Below, piece after piece: positions 50,700 to 61,320 of a stretch of DNA of 64,000 nt. Source of the DNA: Tamarix chinensis (Eukaryota > Streptophyta > Magnoliopsida > Caryophyllales > Tamaricaceae); contig CM060174.1 of the NCBI GenBank assembly GCA_030549775.1, positions 98,038,132 through 98,102,131 of the forward strand, given 5' to 3'. The notes under the pieces are model-generated. The model was not told where the DNA came from, searched no databases, and saw nothing but the letters and a program-made list of their open reading frames with translations. Both the position numbers and the translations under genes were made by a program. Numbering within the stretch: position 1 is the stretch's first letter; the number at the start of each line of letters is the position of its first letter.

Positions 50700-53600
50700 A
50701 CTCATTTTTTGTATATTTTTTTTTCTTTTTTTTAATAAGTAAGATAACAATTAAGGTCTTCAAGGTTAGATCAATCCACAAGAAAGTATGAATATTATTA
50801 TGAACTAATTTTTCAATTTTATTGGGAAAATTTCTTCTACTAAACTTAATCCAAGAACCTATTATAACTTTAATGAATAAAGTCACCAATCTACCGCACA
50901 CTTAGTAATTATCAAACATAGCTTTATTCTTAAACTTTCAAATAGCTCTTGTTATAGTAAAAAAAGTTGTATGCCAAATATCTTCCATCATACCGATTCT
51001 TCTAATGCCTAGCCAAGTAGAAGCATGCTCCTCAATAGAACTTGACATCACCCATGAAAAGCCCAGTCAATTGCTAATTTTATACCAAATCCTTTCCATC
51101 ACAGTGTAATGAAGAAACACATGATTTATCGATTCTTGTTCCGCCTTACAAAAAGGGTACCGTATCTCCCTAGGATCCACAATTTGAAGTCTAGTCAATC
51201 TGTCTTTTGTATTGAGCATCTGCTGAACTGCAAACCAGGAAATAAGTTCAACCCTTGGGGGGGGGGCGCTAAACTGCTCAAAATCATGTTGAGAGTCTTG
51301 ATTCAAGACCCGTCCCCTATAGAATTCTGGTAAGTTGCTTGACAAAAAGACTTTATAGAGAAAATCCCACTATCCTTATAAGCCTATTTGAACGTGTTCT
51401 CCTTATTTTTGGTCCATGGAAATTGTTTAATAAACCCTTCCAATTGATCCACTTGCTCAACTTCTCATTCAAAAAGATACCATCTCCACCATAGAGTCCA
51501 TGTCCACTATGTTCCGTCCCATCTCCCCACACCAGCTATCTTCTCTTTCTGTTGACCTGATACTCTAAAGAGTCTTAGAAATAAGGTTTTCAATGCTCCT
51601 AATCCTGTCCAATCATCATACCAGAAACTAACATTTCTCCCATCGCCTAGAGCAATCGACAACCCCCCCTTCAGGATAGGATTCAATCTTCTCAACTTGA
51701 CAATATCCACCCACAGAGTCCATACTCTCTAAATAACCAGATTGTGAATACCCCCAGACTAGTCCCCATAATGAATTGAGGATATAACTTCCTTCCACGG
51801 AGCACCATCAACAATGTAGTACCTCCACCACCATTGGAATAATAAAGCATTATTCTTCATGATTAAATCCCCTACTCCAAGTCCTCCCAAAAACTTAGGT
51901 ATCTGAATCACACTCCACTTAATTAAAGGCAGATTTTTCCTGTCCCTATTATTACTCCAGAAGAAATCACGCTGAATACTAATAATTTCTTTAACAACCA
52001 ATTTGAAATCCTAAAGAGACTCATATAATACATCGGTAAGCTATTAAGAACACTTTTAATCAGATCCAATCTTCCTGTTCTAGAAAGGACTTTTGATTTC
52101 CACCCTACTAGCCACTGTTTCACTTTATTGATCACTGGTTTCCAAGTCTGACTATTTCCCACATTTTCCTTTGCCCTTAAAGGAAGGCCAAGATAAATGG
52201 TAGGAAACTTACCAATGACACAACTCAAAATGTCTACCGCCTCCCTCTGGAACTGCTCATGTACACCAAGTCCTATAACTTTCATTTTAGTAAAATTAAC
52301 CCTGAGACCTGAGAGCAAATAAAAACAATCAAGAAATATCCTCCAATTCCTGATATTCTTCGTAGACGCCCCACAGAAAATCATCGTATCATCAGCAAAC
52401 TGGAGGTGAGTGACTTCACACCTTTGTCTCCCCACTTTTAAGCCATGAATCAAACCCTTGTCAACGCCTCTTCTGATGAGCTTATTAAACGCCTCCACTG
52501 CTAACACAAATAAGAAAGAAGATCCCTTTGTTTAAGCCACCTAACCATACTAAATGGGAGGGAAGGGGATCCATTAATGAGAACCGAGATACTAGTAGTT
52601 GAAATACACTCCTTAATCCAGCCCTTGAAAACGCCACCGAACCCTATGATCCTCAAAATATTATCCACAAATTTCCATCTGATACTATCATAGGCCTTTT
52701 AAAAATCCAATTTGACTATGAGCCCTCTCACGCCCTTCCTGCTCCTAGACCACCGCACAATTTCATTTGCTACTAGGGCCTCATTTAGAATGCTTCTCCC
52801 TTCAATGAATGCTAATTGCGAATCACCTGCTAGGTCATCGACCACCTACTTCAGCCTCTGAGCTAAAATCTTTGAAATCACCTTGTAAATGCATCATACC
52901 AAACTAATGGGCCTAAACTGATTCACCTCCTCTGCCTCAGCCTCTTTTGGGATCAAAGTTATCAACGTGGTATTGATTGTAGGCGATAATATATTAAAGC
53001 GGAAAAAAATCCAGGACAACTTTCGAGAAATCCTTCCCAATTACACCCCACATCTTTTGAATAAAACCCATATGATACCCATTATATCCTGGTGCTTTCA
53101 AAGGATCACATGACTAGACTGCCTTCTTGATGTCCTCCTCAAGTGGAACGCTATCAAGCGCCAATATCTTCTCCCATGAAATCCTACAAAAACCTTCCTC
53201 ACTAATTTCAATATCAGGAGGATCATGCTTCTCATACATACTCTTGAAAAAAGAAATGATGATCACCTTGATCTCTGTCGGCTCTGTTAACTCCTTGCCA
53301 CCTTGTACAAGCCTACTGATGATAGCTTTCTTCCTTCTGACTGCTGCAATAGCGTAAAAATACTTAGTGTTCCTATCTCTATTTTTAAAACCTCTTACCC
53401 TGGACACCTGTAGCCAATATGCCTCCTTCCTCTTATGCCACTTCCATAATTGACTTTGTAATGCTGCCCTTTTAGCAAGCTCCACCTCATCACAATCACC
53501 CCCATTACTTAAGCCCTCCACTTTACTCATCTTGGCTTCTAACAACTTAATCTTTGAGTCAATATCCCCAAATACCTCCTTATTCCATTTCCTAAGCAAG

Positions 53601-56600
53601 CCCTTCATTTCTTTCAATTTTTCCTAACACTATTTCCCCTCCAAGCTAGCCCAGTATTTAGCCACAAACCCATGAAACTGATGACACGAGAACCACATAT
53701 CCCAAGTTCTAAAAGGAATCAACCCTTTTTCGTATTTCAAAAAACTGATACTGATAGGGTTATGATCCGAAAGGGACTTACATAATCCAACACAGAAAAG
53801 ATCCGGGAAAGTAGCCAACCAACTAGGGTCCACTAAAAATTAGTTCAAAAGATCCGCAGACTTTTCCTTGTGCCAAGTAAATTTCAAATTTGAGGGCTTC
53901 AGGTCAATCAAGCCCATCATGGCAATCCAATCATTAAACTCCTTAACACTGCTACTATCCACCTACCCCCCTTCCTTTCATCATGAGATCTCACTTCATT
54001 AATGTCCCCCATGACTATCAGGGGGACCATTGTAATTTTTCCCCACAGACCACAACTCCTCCCAAAGAGCCCTCCGTTCCCTCGAATCATAGCTTCCATA
54101 AACTAAAAGAATCCCACAGTCAAAAGAGAATGAGCGAAAGTGACCTTCAATTAAGATCCACCTACTGCCACTTCTAAATAATCTCAAATCAAAAAATTAG
54201 GTGCTCCACCCAATAATCAACCCTCCACTTCTACCCTGCGCCACAGAGTCTCTCCAGTCAATCACCCCCGAACCCCACTCCTTATGTTTCCATGATTCCA
54301 TGACCACCTGATGCTTAGTTTCCACCAATCCACACACCCACGGCTTTTCCTTCGCAATCATTGATTGCAAACAAGACTTTTTTCCTACTTCTCCTATCCC
54401 CCTTATATTCCAACTAAGGACAACCATAACAACTTCAATCGGTACCCCTATTCTCCTTATGCCTTAACTCTACCTCTTCCTAATCTTCCTTTAGCTCCTT
54501 CTTAATACTGCCAATTTTTCCACACATTTCTTCTCTTCTTTGGATGAAAGACCAATTCCCTTCCCAAGACGCCAGCATTCAATTGCTTCTACCTGAAATG
54601 CCCCGAAAATTTCTAATTCTAAATATTATATTTAAATGAGGTTTTATCATAAAGATTAATTAAATAAATTATTTTAATTAAAATAAAAAGGAAATTAATT
54701 AGGGAAAATCAAGGATAAATTTATAAGTATGTTAATTAAGAGAAATTGGGTATTTTAGCTAATTAAGGATTTGTATTTTAGAAATTGACTAAATAAATTA
54801 TTTTATTTAAAATAATGAGGAGAAAATAGTTTCAAATTAATGTTAATTTTATAAATAATTTAATGGAAGAAAATTAGGGTGTTTTGCTAATTAAAATGGA
54901 ATTTATGGAAAATCTTTTAAAAATCCTAATTTAGCCTAAAAAGGGATTTAAATATTATTTTATTTAAATATTATTATTTTTAAATATTCTAAATATTCAG
55001 ATTTATTTAATTGACCCTAAATTAATTATTTTTCCCCTTTCCTTTTTCCTTTTTCTCTTTCTTTCTTCCTTTTTCCTTTTTCTTTTTCTTTCTTTTTCTT
55101 CCTTTTCTTTTTCCTCTTCTTTTTCCCCGGATTGGGCTGCCCTCTCCCGCGGCCCAATCTTTTCCCTTCTTTCTTTCCCTCGGCCCAGCCCGCGCCGCGC
55201 GTCCTCCTTCCGCGCCGTGCCGCGCTGCGTTTTGGCTCGGTTTCCATCTAAACGCGTCGTTCAAATTAATGAATCCTTCGACCAGCGCCCTACCGGCCCG
55301 GTTCTTCCCCTTTTCTTTTCTTTTCCCGGCCGACCCGACCGCCTCCCTTCCTTCTTCCTTCTTCCTCCTTCCTCCTCCGTCGCTGCGACGCAAGCTTCGA
55401 CCGCGTCAATGGCTTCTCCGGATACGGTGATTAATACCGGCCGTTTCTTGTCTCATTGTCTTCCTCTTAACTCCAGGAATAAATTGGCGTAATTATTCGA
55501 CGTTAAATCTCGCCCGTTTCCTCTCCCCAGCCCCGCGAACCTTCGAACCAACCCAAACGTCGACCGACCGTTTTCCGACGCCGGCTGCCCAAATTCTTGC
55601 ATTTAACACTTCCATGTCGACCTCCAGCTCCTCTTTATCCATTCCAACATCTATAAATAGCCTAATGGTAGGACTTTTGGATTTCTTTTCTTCCCCGAAA
55701 CCCTCGGCCCGAGCTGCCGCCACCCCAACTTCAGACGCCTCTTCCGCCACCTTCGGCCAACATCAAAGCCACCGCTTCATGCCAAATGCTTCCCTGCAAC
55801 GTCCTCTAACTAACTAAACCATTATAACCTCTCGATTCTTCTTTCACGAGCCTCCATAGCCATGCCAAGTTGGATGCTCGTTCTCGCCGGAATTTTGACC
55901 CCGAAGCCTTAAACCGCCTTCCACCGCCGTGCGCCGCCACCTTTGGCTGCACCACCACCGTCATTTTGTTCCTCTCCTCCTGGGAAACAATAAACACCTC
56001 TTATATCACCTCAATTCTCCCTATCTTTTTCCCAACATCCATCTTTCCCTCTTTTCTTCTGTTTTTCCGGCCACCGCCGCCGCCGCCGTGAACCACCGCC
56101 GGTGCCACCTATCCCCACCAGCTTAAGGTTGAACCCTAGACCCTCTCAACCATTTTCCATATTATTATAAGCCTTGATTTAATTTATTTCAATTATTTGC
56201 ATATAATTACCATTATTATTATTATTCTTAATATTTGTATTCTTAATATGTTTTATTATTTGATGAGATATTTTATGCTGAATTGTACTTGCAGGGTGGA
56301 GAATGATAATAAAATAATTTTTATTGATAATTTCGTATTTTAAGTTATTAATTGAATTATTATGGGATTATTATCATTCTTATTATTATTATTATTATTA
56401 ATACTATAATTATTAGAATAATTATTATTATCGTTTTATTATTTATTCTAGAAAATCTTAGGCCCTAATTTTGTATTAACATTTGCACTTATTTATTTTA
56501 GTATTATTGTTTCTATTGTTCTTATAACTATTGATGATAATATTATCAGTATCTTTATTATTTTAATATTATTATACATGTTATTAATTTTATTATTTAT

Positions 56601-58364
56601 ATTAAATAAATGGTAAGTCATTAGTTATTTGAAAACTTATATGATATTTTTATTGTTATTATTATTATTATTATTATTGTTTTTATTATTTATATTCTCA
56701 TTGATAGTAGCTTTATTAATTTTGATATTATTATATTAGTATCATTGTTATTATTAGGGTAAAGTCTTTAACCCTATATTATCAAGGTTTATAATATCTC
56801 TATTATTTTTATGTCTTTAGCAAAGTTAGAACTTTGTTAAGGTTATTTTATTCATATGTTATTATTTGGTCTAAGCCCTAAGGAGGCGTAGGAACGTGCT
56901 CCAAGACCGGTGTCGTTTGAGGTAAGGGGTGCTAAGGCCTTTTATGTGCTAATGTGCATTGTGTGCCTCGTATTCTATGCATTCTATGTTTATGATTATT
57001 AATTATGCCGTATATGCTATGACATGGAGTTGAAGTATGTTTTCGTATGGCATGTGTATTATTTGTGTATGACTCTGTAAGACATGCATGTGAGGATGTT
57101 GATATGATTTTTATGTGGGAGAAAGGATGAAAAAGGAGGATGAAGAAAGAAGTTGATTAAGGGATGTGAGTTGACCTAAGTATTCCATTGATTCATGAGT
57201 AAAGGAATAAAATGGAGAATTTTAGGGTTTCGTGTGTGAGAATCTGATTTATGATTTTTGAGGTTTTGTATGGAGAATATAATTTATGGTTTTGTATGGT
57301 TTTGTGGGAGACAATATAATTTATGATGTTATATGGGAGAATTGAATTTATGGTTTGTTAGACGTTATTTGGGGAGAATGTAATTTATGACATTATATGG
57401 GAGAACCTAATTTATGATTTGATTGGGAGAGTCTAATTTATGATTTGTTTGGGGGAAATCAATTAATCCAAATTATGGTCTTGCTTGGGAGATTCTAATT
57501 TATGATTTTATGTGGAAGAATCTAACTTATAGTCTTGTATGGGAGAATATAATTGGTGGTTATGAAAGGGGAGAATCTAATCAATTGCATTATGTGGACA
57601 AATCTTTGGGTTTTATATGATTTGAATCTTTGGGTTTAATATGGTTGAATGTAGGGTTTTGTATGGATGAATCTTTGGGTTTTATATGGTTGGAATCTAG
57701 GGTTTGGTATGAATGACTCTTTGGGTTATGTGGATTGAATTTAGGGTTTGTGTGATGTTACTAAGGTTTGTATGGTGGTAATTAAAGTTGTTTGGTGGTA
57801 TAAGGGTTTACATGTTGGTATTGATGGTTGGATGGCGGTATTAGGGTTGCATGGTTGAAATTAGGGTTTGCATGGTTGAAATTAGGGTTTCACATGGAAT
57901 TTTAGGGTTTTCATGAAAAAGGTTCGAAGGTTTGCATGGGGATATTAATGTATGCATGGGTATGGAATTTACGTGTGGAAAGTTAATTTGGGATGTAAGG
58001 AAGGTAATGAAAGTATTATTCGAGTGTTGAACTATTTGGATGAAAAATAGTACGTGGAGCATTATGAGGGTATGGAAGAGATTGAATTAGGGTTTGGAGT
58101 AATGAACTCTGGGTTGTTATGATTAATTAGGATTGGAGTGGATAATTGTGGTTTGTTATTAACTAAGGCGTGGAGTGGCTAATTATGGTTGTTATGGTTA
58201 AATAGGGTTTGGAGTGGTTAACTATGGTTTGTTGTGGTTAATTGAGGTCTGTGGTGGCTGATTAGGGTTTTATGTTATCATGTGCATGTGGTAATTAAAG
58301 TGTAATTATGATGGTGGAATTTTTATGATTTGTGCATACCCATGGTGAAAGCCTTTGAATAAGA

Positions 58365-58745
58365 TATTTAAGACATTAATCACGTAAAGTGGAAGATGTT
58401 GAGACGGGCCCAGACCGATCCACCGGCATAATAGTGGCAGGGAATATTTCCCTCGCGACCGATCCACCGGCTATAATAGTGGCAGGGCATGTACCCTCGC
58501 GACCGATCCACCGGCTATAATAGTGGGGGATCCCGAGCTCAACAAAACAAAACGTTATGTGTTGAAAGATATGGGAAGACACTAATCATTTAAAGTGGAA
58601 CACCGTACGAGAAGGGGCCAGACCGATCCACCGGCTATAATAGTGGCAGGGTATGTTACCCTCGCGACCGATCCACCGGCTAAAATAGTGGCAGGGAATG
58701 TTTCCCTCGCGACAGATCCACCGGCAAAAATAGTGGGGTTCCCGT
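58365..58745 (+). repeat. 3+3 hairpin array of LTR-D
   Basis: CGATCCACCGGCTATAATAG followed by TGG, or close variants, begins near 58416, 58462, 58505, 58623, 58671 and 58713: two triplets. Leaders ATTAATCACGTAAAGTGGAA (about 58374) and CTAATCATTTAAAGTGGAAC (about 58582) precede them. Each CCAC pairs with GTGG. Confidence 0.85.
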
Positions 58746-58939
58746 AATCGTATGGACTTGAATAAAAGTATGGTGTGACATGATTCTGATAAGAGATTAA
58801 TTAAACAATTAATCCGGACTATGATTGGGCCTTTGTACTTTTACCTGAAATGTTATATACCTTTATGTTGTTATGCCCTGTTATTATTCTGCATGGACTA
58901 TGTGCTTACGTGTTGGCCTTAGTGCTCGGTTACCTTACT

Positions 58940-58956
58940 CAGTACGTAGCGTACTG
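58940..58956 (+). repeat. Conserved 17-bp palindrome CAGTACG-TAG-CGTACTG
   Basis: A perfect 7-bp stem with a 3-base loop lies in a longer conserved block (GTGCTCGGTTACCTTACT upstream, ATGGGTGCTGCTCATTCCCA downstream). The same block with the same or slightly altered palindrome occurs in LTR-B (23006-23022), LTR-C (34270-34286) and LTR-E (37645-37661). It could be a protein-binding or structural site of the retroelement. Confidence 0.8.
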
Positions 58957-59887
58957 ATCACCCTTTTTATGGGTGCTGCTCATTCCCACGAGTAGTTTGC
59001 CTTATGAATTTATGCAGGTGTGCGAGATATCAGTTGGGGCTGAGTGTTGAGCGTGTTTGGCTCGAAGTTCGAGAGTGTTGTGGCCGTATTCATTCTTTAC
59101 GCGATTTCATTCCTTTAGTTATTTCTTTGGTATAGTATTTACCATTTTCTGATTCATTACGCGATTGAGTATTTTAATGAACCTTTTATCGGTTGTAAGT
59201 TTAATTTTCTTTTGGAAATGAATTACATTTCTTGATGCGTACTCTGATTTTGTTTTACATCCGTTTAATGCTTATTTGGAAATTGGATTGTATTGATTAT
59301 TTCTTTTCTTAGCCTTAGCACTTGGTACTGGAACGGTCGGAGAGAACCGGTCTGGTACTAAGTGTGGCGGTAACACTTCCAGAATTCACAAGTTTTCGGT
59401 GCTTCTAATTTAATTGCTTCCGCTTTTAAGAAAAAAAATTTTAGTGAATTTTGGGGTGTTACACTACCAATCCTGCCTCTTCCAATTCTCCCCCTTCTAC
59501 TCGATTTTCTATCGAATGATTCTTTCTTTCTGTCTCAACTGAAGGTATAAGATTTACCAACCCTTCAAAGATAGGTGGGGGAACTTCTTTACTAGAAGGA
59601 TAACTTTCCATCGACATCACCTCTTCCCTACCTCGCCCCCCTTCAACTCCTCCTCTAAGCCTTTAACCACTCCCCTCGACCCTTCCATCTTTTTACACCA
59701 TTCAACTAGCCTCCTCTCTCCTTCAATATCATGATCAACCCCTATATATTTTGTTTTTCTTTAGCCGGAAGAGACCTCCTCAATAAAGCCACCATCATCC
59801 CTATTTTGCAAAGAGCAGGGGAATTTCATACCCTAGTTAAGAGTGCAAAGATAAAGTTAGCATCTTGGAAAACAAACTCATTATTTG

Positions 59888-60600
59888 TTATTATATTTTA
59901 GAAAGAATGTATGAACTAATCAATCTTTGTACACAACTATTCAAACAAGCATAAATTCTATTTAGATGCTATAATATTTTATCAAATATTTTTAGGATAC
60001 ATTGTATTTTATATAATTATACTCAGATACATTTATATTTAAATTTATTTTCACTTAAAATAGGTATCGACATAGAATAAGAAAAATGACTATTTTTAAC
60101 CATTTAGGTATCTGAGTGAAAATACTTAAGATGTATAGGGTACCTAAATAAAATTTTCCTTTTATATGAGTTGTCAAAAGCTATAGATAGGGTTACCAAA
60201 AACTTCATATGCGGCTCTAGTTAATAAAGAAAGAAGCTTTATGCATGTAGCCAGAGTAAAGTAAACATCTCCACGAACCAAGGAGAATATGGCTTAGGTT
60301 CTTGCCACCTCAACAACCAAGTTCACCTCTCATGGGTCTTAGTTGGCAAGTTCCAATTATGCTTCGGGTAAGATTAGTTATGGAGAAATATGTACATTTA
60401 ATAAACTTATGGGTTCCCTGTCATTTCAAGTCTACATCTACTTAGAAAGGATCCACCGATATTACCTAGTGCATGTAGTGAAAATGTTATCATCCTTCGG
60501 GGATCACCTTCAAATTAGGGGATTTATCCTCTCCGATATCACAGGACAATTTCCCTTTCCACAGAGAGGGAAAAAAGGATTCACTGATGTTGGTGGTGAT
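59888..60600. other. Unassigned spacer between LINE and copia element
   Basis: AT-rich sequence with no recognised gene. The + frame at 60343-60612 (89 codons) has ordinary composition but matches no family I know and has no gene context. Confidence 0.4.
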
Positions 60601-61320
60601 AGGTTAATATAATCTGTAGATCCGACAGGATTGAATGCTAATCTATCAAGATTATGATAATAACATAATGTAGAAGCGTATCTGAATCCATAACATGGAA
60701 ATAATTGATGGATTTAAGACAAGGGCAGTACTGCGGTCTTACTCTTGTCGGTCTCTATTCACCGATGAGAAATGAACTGGATAAAGTGTGTGTGACCCAG
60801 GGACCATGACCCTATATATAGACAACTAATCCATTATCTATTCCGTTATTCTAGTTTGGTACATCAACAATCTAGAATACTAATGTCTCTACACATACAT
60901 ACCCACATCCTAATTAGATACATTAAACCCAATAATTTATACATAAATATGAACACTTATATACATGTTTAATTTATACAACAACTCACAATTCTTATTG
61001 TTCACATATAAGCCCAATTTGTTGGATAAAAATCCAACTATTTTCTACTTGGCTATATGTGCGACCTTATAACCACGAATTGCAAAATAACCGAATGAGA
61101 TCAATATTGTTGTTATTATAAAATATATCTATGACTAATCCGATTCATTAGTCACACCAACATAGGATCAAAGTGGATTTCGTCACATTTATTCATAACT
61201 AAACCTTCAATGGTCACGTATATGGATATAACTAAATGACATGGATCAAGATATGGATGTGTATTATGAAAATTTTGTGTAATGTGATCTTAACATACCT
61301 ATTTTCAACTAGTCCACCTT
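60601..61320 (-). mobile_element. Probable 3' LTR of the copia element
   Basis: This lies directly 3' of the copia RNase H on the - strand, after a purine-rich AAGGTGGACTAG tract (- strand, about 61320-61305) that could be the polypurine tract. A TATATATAGGG promoter-like motif on - lies near 60818. The exact TG...CA ends could not be fixed; candidates are near 60595 or 61019 on the low side. Confidence 0.4.

Larger units (their letters stand above)
54594..59463 (+). mobile_element. LTR-D: solo-LTR-like element, 4870 bp, TSD CTACC
   Basis: It starts TGAAATGCCCCGAAAATT and ends GAATTTTGGGGTGTTACA. CTACC flanks it at 54589-54593 and 59464-59468. A TATAAATA box lies at 55652-55659, about 1.06 kb from the start. 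Landmarks in order are a CT-rich 5' block, ATT microsatellites (56200-56700), a GGTTT..ATGG minisatellite (57200-57900), a hairpin array (58405-58740), the palindrome (58940-58956) and a 3' inverted repeat (59310-59370). Pro/Ser/Lys-rich frames at 55022-56126 are low-complexity shadows. It is collinear with LTR-C and inserted in the LINE between its ORF1 and ORF2 regions. Confidence 0.88.
50712..59875 (-). mobile_element. L1-type LINE with recognisable endonuclease, RT and zinc-finger, interrupted by LTR-D
   Basis: In - strand order: a C-terminal ORF1-like segment (about 59830-59464), LTR-D, then the endonuclease (VLSWNIRGIGEVGKK at 54427; GLVETKH; MGDINEVRS near 54000; SDHNPIS near 53755). 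The pre-RT region is 53617-53114 (MKEMKGLLRKWNKEVFGDID). The RT catalytic box HLQFADDTMIF (about 52405-52375) is intact, and a zf-RVT segment lies at 51345-51067. The 3' end has an A-rich tail (T run on +, about 50712-50730). ACTCATTTTTTG (50700-50711) and ACTCATTATTTG (59876-59887) match at 11 of 12 and are the likely target duplication. Frameshifts at several points make it inactive, but it is better preserved than the LINE at 17452. It inserted just downstream of the AHL gene. Confidence 0.85.

Noticed and set aside
60343..60612. An 89-codon frame on +
   Set aside because: No recognised domain or splice partners, and it sits beside a copia LTR-like region; cannot be supported as a gene.
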